Positions 47,501 to 59,616 of a stretch of DNA of 64,000 nt are shown here, in pieces. Each line of letters begins with the position of its first letter. The stretch's first letter is position 1. This stretch comes from Anarhynchus alexandrinus (taxonomy: Eukaryota > Chordata > Aves > Charadriiformes > Charadriidae). The notes beneath the pieces are model-generated. The model did no database searches. It was not told where the DNA came from and saw only the letters and a list, made by a program, of their open reading frames with translations. Location of the stretch: the NCBI GenBank assembly GCA_008711295.1, contig VUYV01000046.1:4417569-4481568 (forward strand), read 5' to 3'. The position numbers and the translations under genes were made by a program.

Positions 47501-49680
47501 TCTGGTCTACAGACAATAATCAGCAATGACATGGAAAAATTTTGCATGTAGTCACCTTTTTATTTAAGTTATAGCTAAGTTTCTACAGTTTAGCTCAACT
47601 CATACAATGATTTAATCATTCTTTTGATCTCTGGGAACCCTGGTAAAAGTTTCTTACATTTAATTTCTGATTCTAACTTTTAAAATTAAATCAATAACAC
47701 TTTGTTCAATGAGAAACTTATAAACGCAGGCATAACTGTAAACTTGGGAATAGTCTAATTGACTTCAAAGGAACTAAAAGGTACTTAAGCACCTTGCTGA
47801 ATTAATAACTAATTGCATTATAACTTCAGGAATAAACTTAGTTTCATTTGCAAGTTCAGTATAATTTATTCAAAGTTCCAATTATAGATGGAATGTTCAG
47901 ATCTGTATGAATAAACACAGTGGCATATCTGAAACTGCAAATTAAGGCTTGCATGAGGAAAAGAAAACTAGGGTTAGATATACAGGAAGAAGCTAGTCTA
48001 ATACAATTTCAAAAGCTCATCCACAAAATTGATGTTCCTGCCTTTATTCTTGCAAGCTGAAAGATTATAAGGACTGACAGTATAAAATTACAAAGATAGG
48101 AGGAATGAATGAAGTACTGGAAAGGAATGAAGGGTCTATTCAAAAGACAGCTCCTTTTGCTTTTCCTGCTGAAAAAGTTTCTGTTACTTTTCATATACAG
48201 AAAACGCTGTAAATTTTTTTCTTATGCAATATTATGTACAGAAGAAACAAGAAAAAAGTTTTTATGGCACTTGAACAGATTTCAAGAAGTTTTGCAGTGT
48301 GCTATGAGCAGAAAATACATTTGTTAACTGAAGGAGAATAAGAAGACATTTTTGCTGTACCAAATCCAGATAAAATGTAACCAAATTGCTGGACTGGTTA
48401 GACGATATCCTCTGCTCCTTCCTTGCTCCCAAGGACAATGGAAAATTTCTTCCAGTGCAAAAGCTTTTTTGGCTGAAATCTTTCTTTTTTGTTATCTTGA
48501 AAATCCATTGAAAAAGGAAAGTTTAATAGAAAACTTTAAACTGCGATGTCATAATAGGATCGTGCTGTTAATTCAAATGTGAATGCTTAAGGAATTGACC
48601 TGGAATTGTCCCTTTAAATAAGCATTTGCAGAACCATGTCTTTTGTTTGCAAAAGAAATCCCCATCACACATATCAGAGACCACTAATATTCCTTGCATG
48701 CTCATTTTGAGAAAGAAGAATTTAAAACGATGGAAGATAATTCAGCTAATTTCAACTGGTGCATGATGACAGGGCAGTAAGGCTTGGGCTAATTCAATTG
48801 TTTTGATGAGTTTTCATCCAAGATGAATATGGTTTATAACAAAGAGTGCAGCTGAGTTTCCAACCACTATGTTGACTAAAATCCCACACGTTATTCATCA
48901 CTGTTGCGAATACACCAGATCCTTCATGAGCTGTTGCAGTCACCTGCTGTCTGAAAGCAGTTATCAAAGTCATGCGTTATTGTGATATATGGTGCAGTAA
49001 GGTGGAAGAAGATTTTCCACATAAATCAAAATAACTGGAGGTTTGCAAGTTAGCCTAATTTACATCAGGGTCCCGACCTGCAAGAACTAAAGTGATAAAA
49101 ATGTCTTTTCACCTTTTTCAATTATTTCAAATGTTGCCATAAGCAACTGGAGAAAATTGCTTTTCCATTACTGAAGACAAAGCACGTGGACCGCTGAGTG
49201 TGGGTGGCAGAAGGCATTCAGAGAAGGGGCAAAAGTCATTTACAGCATCACTTTGTCCTGATCGGAACCTATCATGGTAACCTGCAAAGGGCAGATAAGA
49301 AAAGCCTATCAGGCATCTCCTGTCTTGGAGGGATCTCTTTGTGAAGTCTCTTTTCTTGTGTAGTAACTACCTCACCTGCTGCAGACAACCTTAAATATGT
49401 CTCTTTTCTGCAGAACAGGATCCCAGCATTTTTGCTTAGATGAGATAGGTCACTGCCAGCTGAATAAAAGGAATGGCTATTATCAGGTTGCATTGATGGA
49501 GCTGACATTTTCTGTGCTGTAGCAACTTTTCTTTCCTTCTCAGGGGCAAGTCCCTTACAGTATGAGACTGAACAAGCAAGTTAGTTAGTTATAGTATTTA
49601 TAGGGCTCCCATTAACCCAGGTTTCTCATGCAGGAACTTGAATAACTGCTTTGTAAGGAAGGAAAATCCCTAAGCTGCTA

Positions 49681-49740
49681 CGGATGGGGCACTGAGGCTC
49701 AGAGAGTGAATCAGCCTGCACGTCTGCAGCTCTCTGACTC
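49681..49740 (-). mobile_element. MIR-like SINE relic (short)
   Basis: GGATGGGGCACTGAGGCTCA, GAGAGTGAATCAGCCTGC and CTCTCTGACTCACCC match the inverted MIR core (gatggggaaactgaggctcagagaggttaa...) over about 60 bp. Confidence 0.4.
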
Positions 49741-52700
49741 ACCCTGAAGCACCTATGCGTTAGGTGGCATGGAACATATTGGGCTGGGGGTCAGATTCAT
49801 GCTTTAGCATGCCCCACCACACGTCCTGTGTTCCTGCTGTCCTGGCTGGACCTGGCTGGAGGGCTTCATGGCTCCTGTCTCCTCTGTTTCCTTCTTGGGA
49901 CAACCAGGGCATGAAGTTAAACAAAACCGTGTTTCACCCAAAGATGGAGCAATGAGGCTGCAAGGACATGTCCCAGAATGACTAAACAGGGCTCGTGGAT
50001 GGGCAGTAGACCGAGATAGAAGTCTGAATCAGCAACAAATGCTTGACACTCATTGCAATCTGGGAGCCTGGATACTGTCTGAGCACCTGGGCCTGGCTGG
50101 TGTGCAGAGAGGGGAGGTCTCAGGGAAGCGAGGACTGGCAGACAGGCCTTCTGAATCAGACACCAGCACCCTTCTGCCTTGACGATAGGGCGCCCATCTC
50201 TCCCACGTAATTCCTTTCAGATCCCAGAGGACCTGGGCAAATGACAAAAGAGCTACATTAAGGATGAAACCTCACGCATTATATAAAGATTTGCAAAAAG
50301 TGGCACGAGGATAAACCCAGGCAGTGTACCCCGTGTCCTTCTGCCTGAGGTTGTATTTGCAAGGCTTGTTAGGAGCTTTGGGTTTGAACACTGCCCTGTT
50401 TCCCCTGAACATCTTTAATCTCTTAAATCTTAGACTACAGTACCCAGTCTGGGTCCTTCCTGAGCCCCTGCAAACAATCTGTCAAAAGGCTACATTTCAG
50501 GCTTGTCACATGAACAGCATTGGTGGTTTTTCTCTTGTAAAACAAGCTGTTAAGACCTGATACTGAGTCCTGAACATGGAAGTTACAGGCTGTTTTGAGA
50601 AAGGCATTGGGGACTTCAGCCTCTCTTAAAAGCTCCAGAGAGTGCCAAATAGGGACCAAAGATCTTCTGTACAGTGCAGAATAGGAAGAGAGGCTCAGCA
50701 CTGAGACCAAACTTCAAATAACCCATGCAACTCCACAACTTGCCCATCTGGGAGCCTAGTGGCAAACATTAATCTCTCCTTCGGGCAATTAATTTTATTT
50801 CCCCCCAAAAAAAATTGCTTTTTGGTTTTATCCACAGCTGGCTTTCATTAAGTATCTGAAAAATAGGTTTGGGACTGGTTTTATTTTCTCGAAATATACT
50901 TCCATGAATCAACTGAGATATTTAGAGAAGAACAAAAATGTTCTGCAAACATCCTTTGGAAATAAAGCTGTGCAATATGCTTTATCTATTTCTCTTAAAA
51001 AGAATGGAATGAAAAGTGTGGATGGACTTTTAACCCCCTTCAGGACTGTGACACACTGATGAAGCAGTATGGGAAACCTATTCAATAGCATATCTATGGA
51101 TAAATGGAAGAATTCAATTTCTGAGGTTTCTTATTCTTAGCACTAAACTCCATTTCACAAGGCATACGTACATGCATCTCTAAAGTATTACCTGAAAAAT
51201 CCTCTTAACACAACAGCTTTCATCTCTCTGCTTTCTGCAAGGACTAATCCATACCTACAGAAACAAGAGACCTTTTGTTCAGCTCCAGTCTTAACACATT
51301 TTTTGTTAAATTTTTTCTCTGTAGAAGCATAACAGGGTAAGGGATAATATAGACCCAGAGGAGCAAATACAAAAGCAGGCTTAACCTGAATGCCTGAATA
51401 TCAACTCTAAGGAGGACTGGATAGTCATGAGGATATTTTCTATCTCTAGTTGATACAGATCTTTATATGATAATTTCTTTGTGGCTCTGATTACCTGCTT
51501 TGGTTGGCCCTAGAACCACAATGACAGAATAAACAGAATCCAGAGTAATAGTGCCATCTAAGTTACATCTGTATTAGTAAATTGAGTATTTCCAGGACCA
51601 ATGTCTGGTACCAAGGTGAGCTGACATAAATTGGCCCTAAATTGGACGTTTGGACAACTTTCACCTTCAGAACAAGGTGTCTGCACCCACAGGTCTCCTG
51701 GGAGCAGTTTCCAGCCCCACTAACCGCCCATCTGCAACAGAATTTGTGTCAGTGTCACTTAACATGGGACAAAACCACTGCAGGGACCACCCTGGGCTCA
51801 AGAGAAGAAATGTCAAAATGCAATATCAGAGGATGTTCCTGGTCTGATGTCATTTATGTCTACACACATGCTTATGCTAGACAACGTACCCGTGCCTGGG
51901 AAAGGTGCTGAGAACAAAGACCTCATTGTGTGTGCATAACACAGGCTTATTGTACAAAATGGGGCACATCATTCATGGACTGTTTCTTTCCTTCCCGCTG
52001 CTGTTTCTTTCAGTGCAGTGTGTCTTATCTCGCAGGAATCATGGCTTTGACTACTGTTAGGGATAAAGACAGTCAGGTAAGTTTGAAGAAAGAGTGTGGG
52101 GAACATTGGTATTCAGATTAAAATACTTCAAGCCCGTATCCCTACCAGGGATTTTTTGGTGCGTGTTTCCTGTTCATTTCAACACCCTTCCAGACAAACA
52201 GGGATTTTCAATGGCTCATTTAACAGTATGTGTAATTCACTGGTGGGTTACACACAGTCCCATCTGTGCCAACCCACAGAGCATAAGGGCTGGGATAGCC
52301 CCCAGCTACAGAGCCCAGCTCACAGTACAACCTCATTCATCTCATTCTGGTTCACGCCTGTCCTGCCAGCTGACTCTGCAGCTTGTACACATGTGCCTAT
52401 TAAAACCAGAATGAACTGGTCATCTCCAGCTCATTATGACATTGTTTCATATGTTTGCATTTTTCTTATTATGGCTGATTTCTGTTGTAGATCCAGAATC
52501 TGTCTGGTGTGGGGTCAGTGGTTGGTGTTGACAGACCAGCTAGCATCTTTCCCAGAAGAGGTATGTGTGGAAATTGGTGATTGCTGCTTTTTTTTTCAGC
52601 TCCAAAAACTTAATGGAATACTTCATCTACCTCATTCCTGGGTGTCATCTTTCTTCCTCTCTGAAATACAGCCTGAATGCTCCCTGCTTGATGATTGCTC

Positions 52701-53214
52701 TTCATTCTTTTTTCACATGCTGCCTCACACAGTGATGCCTTGAGCCCAACCATGTTTCTTGCTGCAACCGCAAGATAAATACTTATATTTTACTCTTTCA
52801 GACTTTAGTCTTTTGGTATTTGTGACAGATTTTATACTCAACCCCGGTTTTAATATGTCAACATTTTAAAATTAATACAACTTTGGAGATGGAATGGCTT
52901 TGTGAATCTCCTGTGTGTCACTCAGATCAAAGTAAATTATTTTTATTAAAACTTAACCTTGACTTGAATATGTCTGGGATAAAGGCTGTCTCAGAAGTAT
53001 GTATTCATTCCATAGAGCAATAACAGGAGAGAGAAGGTGCCGATTACTTTACCAGGTTCAAAAGCAAATGATGCCATGAGACTCTGCTCCCTTCCACAGG
53101 GGCACTGGTCGTTCCTTCCTTTCGAGTCATTCCCTGCTGGCTTTGGCCTTCTCAAGTGTTTCCTTTTACCACTCTTTCTCCCTGTTGCCCACTGGAGAAA
53201 CATTGAAGTCTGAC
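49741..53214. other. Unique region with one candidate exon
   Basis: Apart from the weak candidate exon at 52014-52076 and a 215-codon plus-strand frame at 52096-52743 (both treated under findings), I see nothing to annotate. Confidence 0.55.
52014..52076 (+). other. Weak candidate 63-nt internal exon
   Basis: A good acceptor (pyrimidine-rich TTTCCTTCCCGCTGCTG, then TTTCTTTCAG ending at 52013) and a perfect donor (CAG|GTAAGT, GT at 52077) bracket exactly 63 nt. That is 21 codons, open in the frame starting at 52014. The encoded segment has no motif I recognise. It could be an exon of an unrecognised coding or non-coding transcript, or a decoy: perfect donor octamers are expected about once per strand here. 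There is no partner exon in view. Confidence 0.15.
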
Positions 53215-53300
53215 CTCAGTGATTCATCCAAGGCCACACAATGAATAGGTCTCTTTATAAAGAACCAAAGATGACGACAGACTCATGTCTCTGCCCCAGT
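53215..53300 (-). mobile_element. MIR-like SINE relic
   Basis: CAGTGATTCATCCAAGGCC, ACACAATGAATAG, AAAGAACCAAAGATGACG and GACTCATGTCTCTGCCCC follow the inverted MIR plan (agtgacttgcccaaggtc, acacagctagtaag, cagaaccaggatttga, ccctggtctgactcc). Confidence 0.45.
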
Positions 53301-56300
53301 CAGACAGCTGCGGTCCTTCTTCTGCTCACTTTGTGGCTAACTTAGTGGCAAACTTTGGTCCAGTGCATACTCACATACACATCTCCAAAATCCCACATGC
53401 ACATGTGTGCATGCACATACATGTACACAATTATTCCGCTGCTTGCTGGCTCACTGTTGCGTTTTTCAGGCTAATGTTGGTGTAAAACCAAAAAGTGCAG
53501 ACTAGAGCAGCAGAAAATTTTCCTATTGTTTAGATCCTGGCAAATGGTGGATGAGCTCATATTGCAGTTGCAAAGGCCAGGAGCAAGGTAAAGCTAGTAA
53601 AGTTGTTGAATGCTGTTTCAACAGTCACTCTTTCCTCCTTTGTTGCAAGATAATGAATCAAGAAGGAAGGCCAGGATGTCCCTCTCTTCTTTCCTACAGG
53701 GGTCGTTTCCAAAACTGTTATTGTTTAAAATCGTCTTTAATTTTAGTGCTGCATGCATTATATTTGTCCAAAAATGAAAAGAGAAATGAGCTGAATTATT
53801 GGAAATGCAGTTGGGTACTAACACTGAGAATATAGGAATAGAGGATATAATGATTAAAAAAAAACCCTCAGCAAAGGCTGATGCTCATGTCAGACTGCAG
53901 CCCACTTCAAGGTTCTGCCCAGCTTAATACTGCAGAAGTTACAGTGCCCCAAGGCCTTAAGCAATGAACATATCCTGGCTTCAAAAGGAGACTTGAAACA
54001 CTCCAAAAAGAGAGTGGTTCACTTAAAAGATGTGGTTTGAAAAACTAATTCTCCATACATTAGAGACAACACTCGCAAGGCCCTAAGCTTTTAGCCAGGA
54101 TGTCTAATAAACTACAGTCTGGAGGAAGTGGGAGGGTAGCACCATAGTGGGTGGCAGATTATATCCATGAATTTACAGTCTTTGCACTTTGGATGTCTTT
54201 CCCTTCAACCATCATAGCAAAATGTCATTCATCACTGGGAAGCAGAGTGACAGTTCAGTCTGAGAAATTCTAAAAAAAGGAAATTTTGAAAAGCTTCATT
54301 AAAGAAATGACAGGGATGGGGTGTGGGGAGGTTCCTAAGAAAACTTTCTAAGAGATTTTGCTTTCTAATGTAAGTCTCTATTAAATTAAATGAGCATGAA
54401 CTTTGCACAGAAATGAGGCATTATGTCCCATGAGATTTCATCTACCTATCATTACAGTCAATGAAAGAACTTCCATTAATCAAAAAAGAGAAATATTTTC
54501 CTCTAATCACTGAAGGAACCTGAGGACCCATTATCTTTTTCAAGTTTGGTATAATTCATATGCTTTTCTTTTCATCAGTCTTTCCATTACCTGTATGCCT
54601 CATCAATGCAAAGGAAACTGTTTCTGTAAAAGACCTGGCAAAAATTAAAGGTTTCCAGCTTGCTGGAAATATTAGGTTTCAAAATTAAATTTCAATGCAA
54701 TCCTTACACTCTGCATACCTAACTCAGGGACTGAGGATCTACTTTGCATTTCTGCAAATATATGTCCTATATATATTCTGCCTTATATGTACAGTTGTAT
54801 CTTAAGTCAATAGCAAGCTGTGCTTCAGACACAGGAGTTGTATGACTGGTAGTGTTCAGAAAAGCCAGGATGTAGTACTTCATAAGGGGTGTCCAGAATG
54901 AATGTATATGCGAGATTTTAATCTCAGTCCTCTACCTCTGAACAGAGGTGTTGAGAAAACAGATTATTTTTTTATTTGTGTGTGCGTCTGTGTGCAAGTG
55001 TAGTGATAAATGACATAGAAGACCAAAAAGTATAGTGGACGTATGATCACCAACCAAAAATGTGGGGAAAAGAAGTTTTTGTTAATTTATTCAACGCTTT
55101 ATAAAGTCACTGAAGAGATTTGCTCCAAATTAAAAATAGCATGCTAATTTTTCATCGAGGACTGAGTTCACATGTGTACAAATGAGGAGTGTGAATGAAA
55201 AGTGAACAGGAAAATTAAATCTGAACAGTCCTTAAATTCTGGGTGCTTGAATTTGCAGTCTCAATGTTCATTTAGTGTGCATTTTTGCATGTAAAAGTTC
55301 AGTATTAAACCAACAGCTCCAAATGTAGCTTTATATCTAGACTACAAGTAATATGTCAGTCTCTTTTCCCCAAAAAAAACTTAATACAAAATTTGAGTCA
55401 CAGGAAATTACATAAGAACTGTATAGAAAATATATTGCTACTATAACATTTCACTTTCTCAGATGCTGGCAAATCACTTAGATCTGCATCTTAGTGTTGG
55501 CCTGCACTGAGCTGTGTGTATGTGTCATGAGCAATGTGCTGGGACTGCTCAGGAGACCTCCAGAAGGCAAAAGCTGTTACAAAATGGATTAAAACATTTT
55601 AGACAGTGAAGGAACAGACTACTATCTCAAATGCTGCAAAATTAAAGTACTATTTGTACAGTAGCTTGAACAATGGAGCCTCAGTCTTGTAATCATTATA
55701 AAAATGACGAATGGTTTGTTTTCAACAGGAAAGCTTTGCAAAGGCACTAATTTTCCCAGGAAAAGGTGGGAAGGCAGACACGTTCCTACAAGACACCTCA
55801 CAATCCACTGCTGATGGTGCTTGCACTCTCCCAGAACCAGGCCTGGGTTGGCAGCTCCCTTGAGAAAAATTGTATCACTCTTTGATATCTAGTGAACATA
55901 ATTTGATGATGGTGTCAAAGACAAGTCAGCTCTTGTCACTGTTACCCTTGCGTCTACAGGCTTTTCAATGGGAATGTTGAAAAGTTTGGCCTTTGTTTTT
56001 TTCTTCCTCCTTTTCTAAGGCTATTCCAGACCTGTTCTGTGCAGTTATTCTGCGCTATTCTGAATCAAAAATACTCAGCTCAGCAGCTGGGAGCATGTTT
56101 GGCATTTGTATAGATTTATGTCATGTATTCCTTTCAAGTAAAACCACAGGAATGTAGGCGTGAAGATGATAGGCGGAAAATAGCTGACCAGGAGCTGTTA
56201 TTAGACTGCAACTTGCCAGACTGCTGTAGAAGAAATACAACACATTGACTCTTTGGGGATATCACCTTTCAACCTCCCACCCTCTCCTGAAGCACTTGTA

Positions 56301-57249
56301 CTAATAGACATTAGCTTGTGGAGATGAGGGAAACAGCTGATGGCCCCCTGTGCCTTGCCTGAGCTTCCCAACACACTCCAAAGTCAAAGCCTATAGTTAC
56401 TGGCAAAACTATTTTAAGTTTTCTTCCTGCACTAGGTTTTAAAATGGAATTTAAATATGAGATTTGAAGAGATGTAAAGGCACCTACTGTTGAAGGGTAT
56501 GTTGGATACAGAGATCTTTCTACTACTGATAATCATCTTTTTCTGGCTCTCTCACTCCTGTCTTTGGGGGACGAGGAATTTGCAGCTGGAGCCCTAGCCA
56601 GCGTATATGTGGGATGACCAATGGAGTCAGAGCTCGTTCAGAACTTCTTTGCACTGGTGAAATGTGGGCACGAAGGTCCCTTGAAAGTCTGCAAGGAACA
56701 ACTTCACTCAAGGAAAGCCAAACAATTTTTTTTGAACTGGCAGACGTTAGAGCTGCCAAGAAAGCCACAAAATTGCTATGATAATGGATTGGAATGACCT
56801 CACAACAAGAAGATGCTTATGACTTTGAGTCCTCCCTCCTATTCCAACAGGAATTTCTGGGTGAATGTCTAGGCAGGAAAACAGAGTGGAGGACCTTAGT
56901 TTTGTCTCCAAAACTATGTATTGTCAAATTTTATGTTATCTAAATATTTCCAGTGAGATTAGTTTGCAGTCAAACTACAGCACCATGGAGTAACACCTAT
57001 CCTCATAAGAGCATACACATAGTCATTCCTCCTAAGGGTCAACCTAATCCCATATCTATTGACATCTGTGGCAAACAGTGCAAAAACAGATGCCCCGGGA
57101 AAAAAGAAAACAGGGCAAGCATGTGTAAGTTCCCCCAAGCATTCTCCCAGCCTTTGACTATTTCAGGGATTCTAAGCCTGATGTTCTTTGTCTGCTCATA
57201 GTCACTAAAGGATCTTGTTCTTGTCCTGTCTCCCCCTAAACCCATCTAA
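53301..57249. other. Unique non-coding DNA
   Basis: Contains the alternating pyrimidine-purine tract at 53394-53429 and short A and T runs. No gene is recognised. Confidence 0.6.
53394..53429. repeat. 36-bp perfect alternating pyrimidine-purine tract
   Basis: From C53394 to A53429 every step alternates pyrimidine and purine, built from CA, TG, TA and CATG units. Such tracts favour left-handed or otherwise altered helix. It may be a decayed (CA)n/(CATG)n microsatellite. Confidence 0.85.
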
Positions 57250-57380
57250 ATTCTTTGCATCTGCGCAAACCTTTGAGTTGCACAGGTCTACCACCCATTG
57301 TCAACAGAACCTACCTGCTTGTTTTGAACAGCTCCTAACGTCATTTAATGGCCCTTAATTCTTCAAATGGAAACCTATAT
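57250..57380 (-). mobile_element. Ancient CR1/L3-like LINE relic
   Basis: TTTGAGTTGCACAGGTCTAC, CACCCATTGT, CTTGTTTTGAAC, CTCCTAACGTCATTTAATGG and CCCTTAATTCTTC are in the order of an old amniote CR1/L3-type LINE read on the minus strand. That order parallels the 'GTAAAGAAGT...CTTGTGCCCATTGCCCCTCGTCC' region of modern CR1. Divergence is high and no reading frame remains. Confidence 0.45.
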
Positions 57381-58959
57381 GAACTTGCCTTATCAACACA
57401 AGGCATTTTCATCAGGTTCCCAATTGTCATCATAAGCAGAAAATACTACTTATTAGTACCATAATGTGACTGTGTCCATATGTCACGATCACTCGGTCTA
57501 TGTTCTGAGCTGTTTACCCCACTATGCTGATTTTTCTCATCTTACTTTAGAGCAGAAAAGGGAGGAGGGGAATTGTGTCCTCTTGTGACTGAGAGCATGT
57601 ACTTCACTGAGTAATGTACGTGGAGGACAGGGAGAATTTATCTCCCTGTCTTTTTTACTGTTCTGTTTACAATCAACCTACTTTAGTCAGTAGGAGAAAT
57701 CTAAAAGAGACAGTTTCTTACCATGAAAGTGACTCCTGAGCAGTCTGGGCTGTGGATAAACTGCCTCCCACACACTAAAGAGCAGCGAATCAAAGCAAAC
57801 AAGCAAAATGTTTCCCTAAAAATGTAGTATCTCAACAAACAAGCCATAATGCTGCCAGACATGGGGCTGTGGAACTGGACCAGACTGGAGGTACCCTTAG
57901 CCCAGCATATGGAGAGTCCTGTGTTCCTGGGAGGAAACTAGCAGTCTGATGTGGGATTATCTGCTGTCCTCCACTGCATTGCAGTTTTCATTCTAATCTC
58001 AGTTTGTTGGAGAATGACTCCATCCCTGCCACATGCACTGTGATAGCCCACTGAAAAACGCTGTTAGGCTGAACTGCTCTGCCTCTGTATGTCCGCAGTA
58101 TCTGTAAAAGTTTAATCCCCTTTCACTCCTTGCTGAGTTACTGGCCTGGGAACCTCCTACTGCCACTCTGAATAAAAAACTACCCGGGTTTATGGGTTTT
58201 GATATGTTTTTGCTCTGTTGAATGTCCCCATGCTCTTGTGCTTTACAACAGGCAAAACCCAGAAGCTGCTCATTTACTTGTTCAAAGCCTTCTTCTATCT
58301 TTGATTCCCACCCGGCACACCACACATGCGAGTAACGGGTGCAACCCCAGCAGCATGGCTACCTCATCTCCCTCACTGCCCTGCCCAAGCACGAGAAAAC
58401 CAGCAAGCAGGGGACCGCTATGAAGGGAAATGTGAAGAAGCCTCTTGTGCTTGCTCTGAAATGCCCCTGGCCATTTGGAGGGGGAGCTGAAGAGGAGAGA
58501 GGCCTTTCTGCCTGCCTCCCTCCTCCTGAGCGACACTTCAGCCGGGAGACGGACAGCCAGCCCAGCTACTAGGTGGCTGTCGCTTCCCGTGAGCGACTTG
58601 ACAGGGTGGAGAGGTGCGTCTTCAATACTGAGAGCCTCTGAAGGCGCAGCATGTTGAAGGAGATGAAACAGGGCAGTCCCAGGCTCTCTGAGCTGTGTGA
58701 CAGCACCTGGTCCCTCCCAGCGGTGGGGCTGGCTGCAGTTTCCACTACAGTTTGGCTTTATTGCAGGAGAAACGGTGGCTTCCAGCTCACCTCGAAGGTG
58801 TGGGCATGTGTTTGGTGTGGGCATGTCCAGAAATATTCTCACGCTGTCAACCTACAAAAGGTCCAATCCAGACCCATAAGAAGGTCTGAGCAGCCATCTT
58901 TAATAGCTGCATTTGCTTATAGTCTTGTACTGACTGTCCATGCCCATGTGCTCGTAGTG
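57381..58959. other. Unique DNA, GC content rising toward 58.9 kb
   Basis: The last 700 bp are richer in G+C than the background and allow long open frames by chance (for example 58282-58842 minus, 186 codons). I see no domain or splice context. Part of this could be decayed 5' sequence of the LTR that follows. Confidence 0.5.
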
Positions 58960-59214
58960 GGTCTGCGGGGCGGCCTGTGTGCGGAGGTGCCGGGGCTGCC
59001 CCGTGGCGGACACAGGCGGTGCCAGCCGGTGCCAGCCGGCTCCAACGGCCCCACCGCAGGACACAGCTGAGCCCCTCAGCCAAGCTGGGGGCGCCCAGCG
59101 GGGGGAAAAGAGGTTTGCGGCAGGGCCGAAGGCGGCCCAGGCAGAGGAGGAGGAAGCCCAGGAGGGAGCAGCAGCAGAGGGAGCCCGAGGGCGGAGGAGG
59201 AGGAGGGCAGGAGG

Positions 59215-59420
59215 TGCTGCAGGCCCGGAGCAGGGATCCCCTGCAGCCCTGCAGAGACCCCGCTGGAGCAGAGACCCAGCCTGCAGCCCGGGGAGGGCCC
59301 CAGGCCGCAGCGGGGGGATATTTCCTGCAGGAGCTGCGGCCGTGGAGAGCCCCGGCGGGAGCAGGTTGTCCCTGAAGGACTGCAGCCCGGGGCAGGGCCC
59401 GCGCTGGAGCAGGGAGAGGG
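59215..59420. repeat. Degenerate GC-rich tandem units within the LTR
   Basis: CTGCAGCCCGGGG-like words recur (59228, 59281, 59382), interleaved with CCCCGCTGGAGCAG / CCCGCGCTGGAGCAGG words (59260, 59398). This is the tandem motif array known from this LTR family. Copies are diverged, so the exact unit length is uncertain. Confidence 0.65.
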
Positions 59421-59509
59421 GGGAGGAGGGAGGAGCGGCCCAGAGGGGCTGCCAGGGACTGACCGCAGCCCCCATCCCACCCCTGCGCCCCCCAGGGAAT
59501 GGGAGCGGA

Positions 59510-59535
59510 GGGGGGAAGCTGGGAATGGGGAAGGG
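59510..59535 (+). other. G-quadruplex motif in the LTR
   Basis: Four G-runs (G6 at 59510-59515, G3 at 59521, G4 at 59527, G3 at 59533) are separated by loops of 5, 3 and 2 bases, satisfying the usual G3+N1-7 rule. Confidence 0.7.
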
Positions 59536-59610
59536 TGTGTGTGTCGGGGAGGAAGGCGTTGTTTTAATAGTTCTCTTTGCTTTTCACCATACAAATGTAT
59601 TTTAATTGGC

Positions 59611-59616
59611 AATAAA
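59611..59616 (+). terminator. LTR polyadenylation signal AATAAA
   Basis: A canonical AATAAA about 180 bp before the LTR 3' end, in the position conserved in this family. Confidence 0.6.

Larger units (their letters stand above)
39561..49680. other. Long unique region
   Basis: I recognise no gene across about 10 kb. It contains a candidate non-coding element (43.03-43.11 kb), an 18-bp-spaced duplicate of AAATTGTCTCCA (41386 and 41404), an A14 run (42116-42129), and a poly(A)-N assembly artefact at 44530-44556. A 173-codon frame at 45511-46032 is discussed under rejected items. Confidence 0.6.

Noticed and set aside
58282..58842. 186-codon minus-strand open frame
   Set aside because: It lies in locally GC-rich sequence where stops are rarer. 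No recognisable domain, and short plus-strand frames overlap it.
58979..59605. 208-codon frame, with 132- and 191-codon frames on both strands
   Set aside because: All lie in the GC-rich LTR and encode Ala/Gly/Arg/Pro/Ser low-complexity sequence in several frames at once. This is a base-composition artefact.
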